From the NCBI RefSeq assembly GCF_002075345.1, contig NZ_NAEW01000002.1, forward strand, positions 434,001-498,000: 64,000 bases of DNA. Direction: 5' to 3'. This document shows, in pieces, positions 1-9,601 of the stretch. The position numbers and the translations under genes are program-made. Source of the DNA: Citrobacter braakii. GTDB taxonomy: Bacteria > Pseudomonadota > Gammaproteobacteria > Enterobacterales > Enterobacteriaceae. A model generated the notes under the pieces. That model made no database searches, had not been told where the DNA came from, and saw only the letters and a list, made by a program, of their open reading frames with translations. Positions within the stretch are counted from its first letter, which is position 1. Every line of letters starts with the position of its first letter.

Positions 1-574
<574 letters not shown>

Positions 575-678
575 TTATATGCCTTTATTGCTTTTTTATG
601 CCACTGCATACTGATTAAGGTCATTAACCAGTCGGCAACTTCATTCTCCGCAAAAACACAGAATAATCCAACACGAAT

Positions 679-735
679 ATGATACTAAAACTTTTAAGGT
701 GTTTCATTTATCGGCATAGATGTTTCAAAATATTA
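679..735 (-). promoter_or_regulatory. ompC promoter and OmpR-binding region
   Basis: On the minus strand TATCAT (679-684) is the -10 of ompC. Upstream of it are two GAAACAT-type blocks (about 699-706 and 720-728), in the place of the OmpR C-boxes of E. coli ompC. The -35 is poor, as expected for an OmpR-activated promoter. The sequence match to the E. coli ompC promoter is from memory; the exact OmpR sites are inferred. Confidence 0.7.
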
Positions 736-890
736 ATACGAGGGAACTTTTTTAAAATCAAAAAACAGGCAAAATAAGCACAAATAATCAAGAACTATTT
801 TAATTAAATTTAAAATCAATAGGTTACATCGAAAATAGTTATAGCACTGAATGACAAAACAAAATCTTCACTCGCAACTAAAATAGACCC

Positions 891-983
891 GCTATCATCA
901 TTAACTTTATTTATTACCGTCATTCATTCATGAATGTCTGTTTACCCCTATTTCAACCGAATGCTTCGCGTTCGGTTTTTTTT
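891..983 (+). ncRNA. micF: MicF small regulatory RNA
   Basis: Antisense-type sRNA of about 93 nt, divergent from ompC, which with Hfq represses ompF translation in E. coli. The 5' end GCTATCATCATTAAC, the central TTTATTACCGTCATTCATT and the 3' terminator hairpin agree with E. coli MicF almost base for base. A TAAAAT -10 at 879-884 fits a start at 891. The 5' third is the part that pairs with the ompF ribosome-binding region. A few differences occur around the terminator loop and just after CATTCATT. Confidence 0.93.
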
Positions 984-984
984 T
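957..984 (+). terminator. micF rho-independent terminator
   Basis: CCGAATGC and GCGTTCGG form an 8-bp stem with a 3-nt loop, followed by nine T residues. Confidence 0.92.
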
Positions 985-1108
985 ACCCTTCTTTACACAA
1001 AACTTACCGTTCTGTGCTACCGATGCAAAACTATAACAACTATTAACTATCTCATTGCGTCGTATTCAGATATAAATCTGATTAATAATTTCTTGTTATT
1101 TAATGCTA

Positions 1109-1138
1109 AATGTATACATTCCGTACAAATATTTGTAC
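1109..1138. repeat. Two adjacent perfect palindromes upstream of rcsD
   Basis: AATGTATACATT (1109-1120) and GTACAAATATTTGTAC (1123-1138) are both perfect dyads, separated by CC. They lie about 160 bp before the rcsD start, in an AT-rich spacer (984-1299) in which I see no convincing protein gene. They look like transcription factor operators. The second is loosely like TyrR or TrpR half-sites, but not well enough to assign. Confidence 0.6.
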
Positions 1139-1299
1139 CCGCCTTTATCCACTGTACACCTTTGCATTGTGATGGCTGCAACAGAATGGAGCGTAAAAAA
1201 TGCGGGCCATCCGGCGTGGTGTAAGTGTGGCAATTCATATATTACCCTTTATACTGCCCCATCATCTTTCGCGTCGTTTTAACAGGTCATAAAACACGA

Positions 1300-3969
1300 A
1301 TGAGTCAGTCTGACACAACGGCTTCTACCCGATTCTCCCTGCTACCGGGAAGTATTACCCGTTTCTTCTTATTACTGATCGTTGTGCTGTTGGTGATGAT
1401 GGGCGTTATGGTCCAGAGCGCCGTCAACACCTGGTTAAAGGATAAGAGCTATCAGATTGTCGATATCACCCATGCCATTCATAAAAGGGTCGATACCTGG
1501 CGATACGTGACCTGGCAAATCTATGACAATATTGCCGCTACGGCCAGTTCACCTGGTGCAGAAGGACTGCAGGAAACGCGTCTGAAACAAGACGTCTATT
1601 ATCTTGAGAAACCGCGCAGAAAGACCGAGGCGCTGATTTTCGGTTCCCATGACAGTTCTACGCTGGAGATGACCCAACGCATCTCAACCTATCTTGATAC
1701 GCTGTGGGGCGCGGAAAATGTTCCGTGGTCTATGTATTACCTGAATGGTCAGGACAATAGCCTGATCCTTATCTCAACGTTGCCGCTAAAAGATCTGACT
1801 TCCGGTTTTAAAGAGTCGACGATTGGTAATATTGTCGATTCACGGCGCGCGGAAATGTTACAACAGGCCAATGCGCTGGATGAACGTGAAAGCTTCTCTT
1901 CACTGCGCCGTCTGGCGTGGCAGAACGGGCATTACTTCACGCTACGCACGACCTTTAATCAGCCTGGACATCTGGCAACGGTTGTCGCCTTTGACCTGCC
2001 GATTAATGACTTGATCCCACCCGGCATGCCGCTGGACAGCTTCCATCTGGTTCCAGATGCCACGTCAACAACCGAGCATCTGAATGAAAAAGAGTCGCCT
2101 GACAGCGTCAGCATTAATTTCAACAACAGTAAAATTGAGATCTCTTCGGAGCTAAACTCAACGGATATGCGGCTGGTGTGGCAGGTTCCGTTTGGCTCAT
2201 TGCTGCTCGACACCTTGCAAAGCATTCTGCTGCCGCTGTTACTCAACATTGCTTTGTTGGCCCTGGCGCTGTTTGGCTATACCACCTTTCGCCACCTCCC
2301 TGCCCGTTCCACCGAAGTGGCACCAAACCTTGCGGCAAATAATGAACTGCGTGTTCTGCGCGCCATCAATGAAGAGATTGTGTCTCTGCTGCCTCTGGGC
2401 TTGCTGGTGCACGATCAAGAAGCAAACCGCACGGTTATCAGCAATAAAATTGCCGACCACCTGTTACCGCATTTAAATTTGCAAAACATTACCAGTATGG
2501 CGGAGCAGCATCAGGGGGTGATTCAGGCCACCATCAATAATGAGCTGTATGAGATCCGGCTGTTCCGCAGCCAGATCTCATCGAGAACGCAGATCTTTAT
2601 TATTCGTGACCAGGACCGCGAAGTGCTGGTTAATAAGAAGCTGAAGCAAGCGCAGCGACTGTATGAGAAAAACCAGCAGGCCCGAGCGGCCTTTATGCAG
2701 AATATCGGCAGCGCACTGAAAGACCCGGCGAAAACACTTGCCGCTAATGCTGCCGCACTGAATAGCCCGGACAGCCAGAAACTGGCCAATCAGGCAGACG
2801 TTCTGGTGCGTATGGTAGATGAAATCCAGTTGGCCAACCTGCTGGAAAGCGACGCCTGGAAAAGTGAATCGACGCTGTTTTCCGTGCAGTCGTTAATTGA
2901 TGACGTGGTTCCGGAGGTTCTGCCAGCCATTAAACGTAAAGGGCTGCAGCTACTGATTAAAAATCACCTTAGCGCCCATGATGAACGCCGCGGCGACCGC
3001 GATGCCCTGCGCCGTATTTTGCTGTTGCTGATCCAATATGCGGTAACCACCACGCAAATTGGCAAAATCACGCTGGAAGTCGACCAGGATGAATCGGAGA
3101 CTGAACGCCTGACCTTCCGCATTCTGGATACCGGGCAAGGTGTCACGTTGAATGAAGTTGATAACCTGCACTTCCCGTTCATCAATGACACCCAGGGCGA
3201 TCGGTATAGCAAGGCCAACCCGCTGACGTTCTGGTTATGCGATCAGCTCGCCCGCAAGCTAGGTGGACACCTGAACATTAAAGCGCGGGAAGAACTTGGA
3301 ACACGTTATATAGTCCATGTTAAAATGCCGCTGCACGATCAACATGCTGAAAGTGAAGAGCGTTTGTTAGATGACGTCTGCATAATGGTTGATGTCACCT
3401 CTAATGACGTACGCAGCATCGTATTACGCCAACTGGAGAACTGGGGAGCAACCTGCATCACGCCTGATGAGCGGTTGAATAGTCAAGAATATGATCTCTT
3501 TTTAACAGATAATCCGTCTAATCTTACTGCCTCAGGCCTTCTTTTAAGCGATGATGAGTCTGGCGTGCGGAAAATTGGCCCTGGTCAGCTGCGCGTCAAC
3601 TTTAATATGAGCAATGCTATGCAGGAAGCTGTCCTCGAGCTGATAGAAGAGCAGCTGGCACAAGAAGAGATCCAGGAACTCCCCCTCGGCGGAGATGAAA
3701 ACGCCGAACTTCATGCCAGTGGTTACTATGCACTCTTTGTAGACACAGTACCGGATGATGTTAAGAGGTTGTATACTGAGGCAGCAACCAGCGATTTCGC
3801 TGCGTTAGCCCAAACGGCCCATCGCCTGAAAGGCGTGTTTGCCATGCTTAATCTGGTACCCGGCAAGCAGTTATGTGAAGCGCTGGAACATCTTATTCAA
3901 GAGAAAGATGCTCCAGGTATAGAAAAATACATCAGCGACATTGACGATTACGTCAAGAGCTTGCTGTAG
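1300..3969 (+). CDS. rcsD: RcsD phosphotransfer intermediate of the Rcs phosphorelay
   Basis: Inner-membrane protein (889 aa) that passes phosphate between RcsC and RcsB; formerly YojN. One membrane helix near residues 20-40 and another near 310-335 flank the periplasmic domain. Then come a degenerate, non-catalytic histidine-kinase-like part, the ABL domain and a C-terminal HPt domain with the phospho-acceptor His841 in AQTAHRLKG. The ATG at 1300 (MSQSDT) is chosen because E. coli RcsD starts there; the frame is open back to 1225, but that segment is unlike any RcsD. rcsB follows after 16 bases. In E. coli rcsB also has its own promoter inside rcsD, which I cannot verify here. Confidence 0.95.
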   Translation: MSQSDTTASTRFSLLPGSITRFFLLLIVVLLVMMGVMVQSAVNTWLKDKSYQIVDITHAIHKRVDTWRYVTWQIYDNIAATASSPGAEGLQETRLKQDVYYLEKPRRKTEALIFGSHDSSTLEMTQRISTYLDTLWGAENVPWSMYYLNGQDNSLILISTLPLKDLTSGFKESTIGNIVDSRRAEMLQQANALDERESFSSLRRLAWQNGHYFTLRTTFNQPGHLATVVAFDLPINDLIPPGMPLDSFHLVPDATSTTEHLNEKESPDSVSINFNNSKIEISSELNSTDMRLVWQVPFGSLLLDTLQSILLPLLLNIALLALALFGYTTFRHLPARSTEVAPNLAANNELRVLRAINEEIVSLLPLGLLVHDQEANRTVISNKIADHLLPHLNLQNITSMAEQHQGVIQATINNELYEIRLFRSQISSRTQIFIIRDQDREVLVNKKLKQAQRLYEKNQQARAAFMQNIGSALKDPAKTLAANAAALNSPDSQKLANQADVLVRMVDEIQLANLLESDAWKSESTLFSVQSLIDDVVPEVLPAIKRKGLQLLIKNHLSAHDERRGDRDALRRILLLLIQYAVTTTQIGKITLEVDQDESETERLTFRILDTGQGVTLNEVDNLHFPFINDTQGDRYSKANPLTFWLCDQLARKLGGHLNIKAREELGTRYIVHVKMPLHDQHAESEERLLDDVCIMVDVTSNDVRSIVLRQLENWGATCITPDERLNSQEYDLFLTDNPSNLTASGLLLSDDESGVRKIGPGQLRVNFNMSNAMQEAVLELIEEQLAQEEIQELPLGGDENAELHASGYYALFVDTVPDDVKRLYTEAATSDFAALAQTAHRLKGVFAMLNLVPGKQLCEALEHLIQEKDAPGIEKYISDIDDYVKSLL

Positions 3970-3985
3970 CAAGGTAGCCCAATAC

Positions 3986-4636
3986 ATGAACACTATGAAC
4001 GTAATTATTGCCGATGACCACCCGATTGTACTGTTCGGTATTCGTAAATCACTTGAGCAAATCGAGTGGGTAAACGTTGTCGGCGAATTTGAAGACTCCA
4101 CTGCACTGATCAACAATTTGCCTAAGTTAGATGCTCATGTGTTGATTACCGACCTCTCCATGCCGGGAGATAAATACGGTGACGGGATCACGTTAATTAA
4201 GTATATCAAGCGCCATTTCCCGAGCCTGTCGATTATTGTTCTCACCATGAACAACAACCCGGCAATCCTGAGCGCGGTACTGGATCTCGATATTGAAGGA
4301 ATTGTCCTGAAGCAAGGCGCGCCAACAGATCTGCCGAAAGCGCTTGCCGCGCTGCAGAAGGGTAAGAAATTCACCCCGGAAAGCGTTTCTCGTCTGCTGG
4401 AAAAAATCAGCGCCAGCGGTTACGGCGACAAACGTCTGTCACCGAAAGAGAGCGAAGTTCTGCGCCTGTTTGCCGAAGGTTTCCTGGTTACTGAAATCGC
4501 GAAAAAACTCAACCGCAGTATAAAAACCATCAGCAGCCAGAAAAAGTCGGCAATGATGAAACTCGGTGTGGAAAACGATATCGCCCTGTTGAATTACCTT
4601 TCTTCCGTCACGCTGAGTCCGTCAGACAAAGAGTAA
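3986..4636 (+). CDS. rcsB: Response regulator RcsB
   Basis: DNA-binding response regulator (216 aa) of the NarL/FixJ class. It controls capsule, motility, biofilm and acid-resistance genes, alone or with RcsA, BglJ or GadE. The receiver domain carries the acidic pair Asp10-Asp11 and phospho-acceptor Asp56 in LITDLSMPG. The LuxR-type helix-turn-helix runs from LSPKESEVLRLF to KSAMMKLGV. The protein is almost identical to that of E. coli. The start at 3986 (MNTMNVIIAD) matches the known N-terminus; the frame runs upstream into rcsD but is not expected to be used. Confidence 0.97.
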   Translation: MNTMNVIIADDHPIVLFGIRKSLEQIEWVNVVGEFEDSTALINNLPKLDAHVLITDLSMPGDKYGDGITLIKYIKRHFPSLSIIVLTMNNNPAILSAVLDLDIEGIVLKQGAPTDLPKALAALQKGKKFTPESVSRLLEKISASGYGDKRLSPKESEVLRLFAEGFLVTEIAKKLNRSIKTISSQKKSAMMKLGVENDIALLNYLSSVTLSPSDKE

Positions 4637-4654
4637 TTCTTTTAACATCGACGT

Positions 4655-4743
4655 GCCTGATGGCACGGCGTTTATCAGGCCTACGAATGACACGATGTTG
4701 TGCGTGTTACGTAGGCCGGATAAGGCAAACGCCCCATCCGGCC
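4655..4743. repeat. REP/BIME pair between convergent rcsB and rcsC
   Basis: Two palindromic units: GCCTGAT...ATCAGGC (4655-4680) and GCCGGAT...ATCCGGC (4715-4742), joined by CTACG/CGTAG-containing linker. This is a typical enterobacterial bacterial interspersed mosaic element between convergent genes. It may act as a boundary for both transcripts. Confidence 0.85.
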
Positions 4744-4747
4744 TCTT

Positions 4748-7594
4748 TTATTCCCGCGCCTTTCTCACTCTTTCCGCATAGACCGTCAGCGTTTGCTTCA
4801 ATACATCTAACGTCACCGGCTTAGACAGACAGCTATCCATACCTGACTCCAGACAACGCTGCTTCTCTTCAGCCAGCGCGTTGGCCGTCACGCCGACAAC
4901 CGGCAGGGTTAATCCTAACTGGCGAATACGCTGGGTCAGACGATAACCATCCATATTCGGCATGTTAACGTCGCTCAGCACGATGTCGATATGGTTTTTA
5001 CTCAGTACATTGAGTGCGTCCACGCCGTCATTCGCGGTTTTACACTGATATCCCAACGATCCCAACTGATCGGCCAGTAAACGCCTGTTGATAGGATGAT
5101 CGTCAACCACTAGAATCATCATGTCATCGTTAGTTGCAGCAACTTTATCCGGGGCTGGCAACGCCGTTGAAAGCTCTTCACTGCTCAGCTCAAGGCTGTA
5201 GATATGCGCCAACAGCGCGGGCAGTTCGTGAGGCGATGCCACGCTGTGCACCCACTCCCCAGGCCCCCTTTCCAGCGGAATACCGATATGACGACGGCAG
5301 AAAATCACCGCGGCGCGTCCCTGCCACGCCTGGTCCAGCACATCGTCGGCAATCAGCAGGTCATCCGCATCCGGTTGCTGTCCCTCATAGCACTGCACCG
5401 TCATCCCGTTACGCGCCAGACTGGATTCAATAAACTGGTACAGCGACGCGTTACGCACCGCCAGCCAGCAACGTTTGCCGACAAGCCCTTCGATACCTTT
5501 TTTCAGCGGGTACTGCGCGCCATAAAGCGGAATACGCAGCATAAACTGGCTACCCATTCCCGGTTCAGAATCGACGGAAATATCCCCATCCATCATGCTG
5601 ATCAGTTTTTCACAGATAGCCAAACCAAGCCCGGTTCCCTGGAAATTACGCTGTACGCCGGTTCCCACCTGGAAGAAAGGATCGAACAAGCGGACGACCT
5701 CTTTGGCAGGGATCCCAACCCCGGTATCACGCACGCGAATACTGAGATAGTCTTCGTTACACTGCACGTGCAGCACAATGCAGCCGGTATCGGTAAACTT
5801 GATAGCATTACTCAGTAGATTGGAAATCACCTGCTGCAAACGCATCGGATCACCATTGAGCGCCACCGGTACATTCGGGTCGATAAAGCAGTACAACCCC
5901 AGCTGTTTGCGAACCACCAGCGGCAGATAGTTAGCCGTAATATGATTCATTACTTCACGCGGTGAAAACTCGCGCGGTTCAATCTTCAGCTGTTCAGATT
6001 CAATTTTCGAGAAATCGAGAATATCGCTGATAATTTTCAACAGCAGGCTGGAAGAGTTGTTCATCGCCGTCACCAGGCGATCCACTCCGTTGGGTAACTC
6101 TTTGGTTTGCAACAAATCAAGGTTACCGATAATGCCATACAGCGGCGTACGCAGCTCGTGGCTTACCGTCGCAAGGAACATCGATTTGGACTGGCTCGCC
6201 TGCTCCGCCGCCTGCGCCATCTCCTGCAACGACTCTTCCATTTTAACGCGCGCGCTGATGTCAACCAGCACACAAATTGCCACGTTTTCATTACGATAGC
6301 GCGAGTGCACAAAGCTGATTTGCAGATTGGTATTGTTGCTGGTCAGCACATCAACAAAATTGACCTGCTGGCCGCAGATAATTTGCGTTAACCGTTGCCG
6401 GTCTTCATGCGTCAGCATATTGAGATAGGTGTGCGCCAGCTCATTACTCAGGATGTTAATGCCATCTATCGTACGCAGAATACAAATCCCAACCGGCGCG
6501 GAAGCCACGATTTTACGGTTAAACTGCTCGTGCTCTTCCAGACGCTGGGCATCGCTTTCCGCAGGAATAAAAATGCGCCGCTCATACATGCGCGTGAGCA
6601 TAAATAACGCCGCGCCAACCAGCACATTCAGCAGAATAGCGTTCAGGATCATCATGCGGATCCGCTCCAGCACCAGGTCGACCGGTACTGAATAAACAAT
6701 GCTTAGCGATGACGGGGGCAGGTTTTTCTTCAGCACCAGTTCGTGAAAACCCGACGTATAGCCAAACCAGGAGCGCTCCTGCATCCAGCGAGGTTCAGCC
6801 TTAATATTCCCCTCGGGGCCGGTGAGCGAAATCAGCGCATGACCATTTTCATCAAGGATGGTCACTCCCATCGGCAAACTGCCCGGCGTGAAAAAGTTCT
6901 CCATGCGGATAGGCTGTTCCACACCCAACAGCGCCTGCAGGCGATTAGCGAGATAAACCGGCGTCAGCGCATAGAAATAGCCTATCCCCGGCCGCGGCCC
7001 CTGGCTAATCCAGAACAGGTTATTACCGTTTTCGTCCTGCGGTGCATTGCGATACTTAATAATGCGCTCATGCAGCGCCTTCAACGCCCCGTCACGTTCG
7101 ACAGGCATATCACGCAGACCGAAATTGGCCATGCAAAGGTTGTCGCTGCCGATCAGGAACACACGATTCAAATCATAGGCCGCGGAAAAGTTATCCCGCC
7201 AGTAGCGCATAAACCACGCCAGCGATTCCAGCGAACCTCGCCAGGCGTTGCCCATCACCGAGCAGTCGGAGTCGGCAAACAGCGGCTCGAAGTTTGGCAC
7301 GGCGGTTTTATCATCCCGCGCGCGCAACGACATCACGCCGTTTTCCGCCGTTAAGCGATTCTCCGCGATATATTTCAGCTCTTTAATCACATCAGAGGTG
7401 CGCTGAATGTAACGTTGGGCCTGATCGGAACTGAGGTTAAGCTCCTGGTGAATCTCGGACTCTCTCTGGTGCAGCGCATTCACGATGTAGAAAACGGAGG
7501 CAAATGCGATTAGCCCCCAGATCAGGAGCGCCAACGCCCTGAACAGATAGCGTGAGACTTTTAGCGTTGAATGAACGGAAGCAAGGTATTTCAA
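4748..7594 (-). CDS. rcsC: Hybrid sensor kinase RcsC
   Basis: Inner-membrane hybrid histidine kinase (948 aa) that senses envelope stress through RcsF/IgaA and feeds phosphate to RcsD then RcsB. Order: short cytoplasmic N-terminus, helix near 20-42, periplasmic domain, second helix near 313-335, PAS-like linker, HisKA domain with the H-box ATVSHELRTPL (His near 479), HATPase with DTGVGIP and GTGLGLAICEK, an RcsC-specific ABL domain, and a C-terminal receiver with phospho-acceptor Asp near 875 (VLSDVNMPNMDG). The start is TTG at 7592-7594 (MKYLAS, as in E. coli). Its GGAG Shine-Dalgarno lies about 10 bases upstream inside a GC-rich inverted repeat, suggesting low translation. Confidence 0.96.
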   Translation of the reverse strand: MKYLASVHSTLKVSRYLFRALALLIWGLIAFASVFYIVNALHQRESEIHQELNLSSDQAQRYIQRTSDVIKELKYIAENRLTAENGVMSLRARDDKTAVPNFEPLFADSDCSVMGNAWRGSLESLAWFMRYWRDNFSAAYDLNRVFLIGSDNLCMANFGLRDMPVERDGALKALHERIIKYRNAPQDENGNNLFWISQGPRPGIGYFYALTPVYLANRLQALLGVEQPIRMENFFTPGSLPMGVTILDENGHALISLTGPEGNIKAEPRWMQERSWFGYTSGFHELVLKKNLPPSSLSIVYSVPVDLVLERIRMMILNAILLNVLVGAALFMLTRMYERRIFIPAESDAQRLEEHEQFNRKIVASAPVGICILRTIDGINILSNELAHTYLNMLTHEDRQRLTQIICGQQVNFVDVLTSNNTNLQISFVHSRYRNENVAICVLVDISARVKMEESLQEMAQAAEQASQSKSMFLATVSHELRTPLYGIIGNLDLLQTKELPNGVDRLVTAMNNSSSLLLKIISDILDFSKIESEQLKIEPREFSPREVMNHITANYLPLVVRKQLGLYCFIDPNVPVALNGDPMRLQQVISNLLSNAIKFTDTGCIVLHVQCNEDYLSIRVRDTGVGIPAKEVVRLFDPFFQVGTGVQRNFQGTGLGLAICEKLISMMDGDISVDSEPGMGSQFMLRIPLYGAQYPLKKGIEGLVGKRCWLAVRNASLYQFIESSLARNGMTVQCYEGQQPDADDLLIADDVLDQAWQGRAAVIFCRRHIGIPLERGPGEWVHSVASPHELPALLAHIYSLELSSEELSTALPAPDKVAATNDDMMILVVDDHPINRRLLADQLGSLGYQCKTANDGVDALNVLSKNHIDIVLSDVNMPNMDGYRLTQRIRQLGLTLPVVGVTANALAEEKQRCLESGMDSCLSKPVTLDVLKQTLTVYAERVRKARE

Positions 7595-7762
7595 AGGGGC
7601 GAAGCTCCGCCTCAGGGCATTAATAGAGTGTGGTTAAGGTAGCGGTAAATGTCCGGCGTCGCAATGCCCTCTCTTTACGGGAATATGATACACCGCTCTG
7701 AAACCATTGTCTTAACCCGTGATAATCGTCGTTTGCCTGAAAAACACTGCACGGATGTCAGA

Positions 7763-9601
7763 ATGCGCGACCTGAGATGGCTGGCTCGTCGGTTATACCC
7801 ACGACGATTACGCAACCAAATGATCATGATGGCCATCCTGATGGTCATCATTCCGACGATATCTATAGGTTATATCGTAGAAACTGAAGGCCGTTCAGCA
7901 GTCTTATCTGAAAAAGAGAAAAAACTGTCATCGGTGATAACCCTGCTAAACGATGCGCTGGGCGACCGCTTTAGTCACTACCCAAATTTGCCGCGTGAAG
8001 CACGCATTCGCGCGCTTAATCAAGAGTTGGCCCCCATCACCGAGCGCATTACGCAAGCGTTTCCCGGCATTGGCGCCGGGTATTATCACAAAGCGCTGGA
8101 TGCCATTATCACCTACGCCCCCTCCGCGCTTTACCAAGGCAACGTAGGTATCACCATCACCGAGGATCATCCCGGACGCGAAGTGATGAGTAGCAACGCG
8201 CCTGTGGTCTATTCCGGGCGACAGGTTCGCGGCGACATACTCAACTCGATGATCCCAATAGCGCGCCAGGGAGAGGTTATTGGGTATATCTGGGCCAATG
8301 AGCTCACCGAAGATATCCGCCAGCAGGCCTGGAGAATGGACGTCAGGATTATTGCCGTACTGGTTGCCGGGCTCATCTGTAGCCTGCTGCTCATCGTGCA
8401 CTTCTCACGCCGACTCAGTGCGAATATCGACATCATCACCGATGGGCTTTCCACGCTGGCACAAAAAACCCCTACCCGATTGCCTGAACTCCCCGGCGAG
8501 TTAGGACAAATCAGCCGTAGCGTCAATGCGCTGGCACAAACGCTACGGGAAACCAAAACCCTTAACGATCTGATCATTGAAAATGCCGCAGATGGCGTGA
8601 TCGCCATCGACAGGCAAGGCGACGTTACCACCATGAACCCGGCGGCAGAACAGATAACGGGCTACACGCTGCATGAGCTGGTCGGACAGCCCTATGCGAC
8701 GCTCTTTGCCAATACGCAGTTTTATAGCCCGGTACTGGACACCCTTGAGCACGGTACTGAACATGTGGCCCAGGAGATTAGCTTTCCAGGACGAGAACGC
8801 ACCATTGAGATCAGTGTAACCACCAGTCGGATCCATAACGCACACGGCGAGCTGATTGGCGCGCTGGTTATTTTCTCCGATTTAACCGCCCGTAAAGAGA
8901 CCCAGCGTCGACTGGCTCAAACCGAAAGGCTTGCCACCCTGGGTGAGCTGATGGCCGGCGTCGCGCATGAAGTGCGAAACCCGCTGACTGCAATTCGTGG
9001 CTACGTCCAGATCATCCGCCAGCAAACCTCGCTGCCGGAACATCAGGAATATTTATCTGTTGTGCTGAATGAAATTGATTCCATCAATAAAGTTATTCAA
9101 CAACTGTTAGATTTCTCTCGCCCACGACAAAGCCAGTGGCAACAGATTCGGCTCAATGCGCTCATTGAAGAGACGCTAATCCTGGTGCAAACCGCTGGCC
9201 TACAGGCACGGATCGCCTTTACAACGGAATTAGATCCCAGCCTGCCGCCGATCGTCGCCGATCGCGAGCTTCTCAAACAGGTGATCCTCAATATTTTAAT
9301 CAATGCGGTGCAGGCGATCGCTGCGCGAGGCGAAATTCGCATCCGTACCTGGCAATACTCGGCCTCGCAACAGGCCGTGATGATTGAAGATAATGGCAAC
9401 GGTATCGATCTCGCCATACAGAAGAAAATATTCGATCCCTTTTTTACGACAAAAGCATCAGGCACCGGTCTTGGACTGGCGCTGAGCCAGCGCATCATCA
9501 ACGCGCATCAGGGGGATATCCACGTAACCAGCCAGCCTGGCTGCGGGGCGATATTCACTCTGATTTTACCTCTTAACCCGCAGGGAAATCCGTCAGAATG
9601 A
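7763..9601 (+). CDS. atoS: Sensor histidine kinase AtoS
   Basis: Membrane histidine kinase (612 aa with this start) that phosphorylates AtoC in response to acetoacetate. An N-terminal membrane helix, MIMMAILMVIIPTISIGYIV, is followed by an extracytoplasmic sensor region, a second helix (ALVAGLICSLLLIVHF-like), HAMP, PAS (ENAADGVIAIDRQG), HisKA with GVAHEVRNPLTAIRGY (His near 402) and HATPase with EDNGNGIDL and GTGLGLALSQ. Start choice is uncertain: MRDLRW at 7763 gives the length closest to E. coli (608 aa), while in-frame ATGs at 7649, 7664 and 7685 would add up to 38 unlike residues. The stop overlaps the atoC start (ATGA). Confidence 0.92.
   Translation: MRDLRWLARRLYPRRLRNQMIMMAILMVIIPTISIGYIVETEGRSAVLSEKEKKLSSVITLLNDALGDRFSHYPNLPREARIRALNQELAPITERITQAFPGIGAGYYHKALDAIITYAPSALYQGNVGITITEDHPGREVMSSNAPVVYSGRQVRGDILNSMIPIARQGEVIGYIWANELTEDIRQQAWRMDVRIIAVLVAGLICSLLLIVHFSRRLSANIDIITDGLSTLAQKTPTRLPELPGELGQISRSVNALAQTLRETKTLNDLIIENAADGVIAIDRQGDVTTMNPAAEQITGYTLHELVGQPYATLFANTQFYSPVLDTLEHGTEHVAQEISFPGRERTIEISVTTSRIHNAHGELIGALVIFSDLTARKETQRRLAQTERLATLGELMAGVAHEVRNPLTAIRGYVQIIRQQTSLPEHQEYLSVVLNEIDSINKVIQQLLDFSRPRQSQWQQIRLNALIEETLILVQTAGLQARIAFTTELDPSLPPIVADRELLKQVILNILINAVQAIAARGEIRIRTWQYSASQQAVMIEDNGNGIDLAIQKKIFDPFFTTKASGTGLGLALSQRIINAHQGDIHVTSQPGCGAIFTLILPLNPQGNPSE

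Noticed and set aside
934-1224. A 96-codon frame starting inside micF
   Set aside because: It begins within the sRNA and crosses its terminator; no ribosome site and no recognisable domain.
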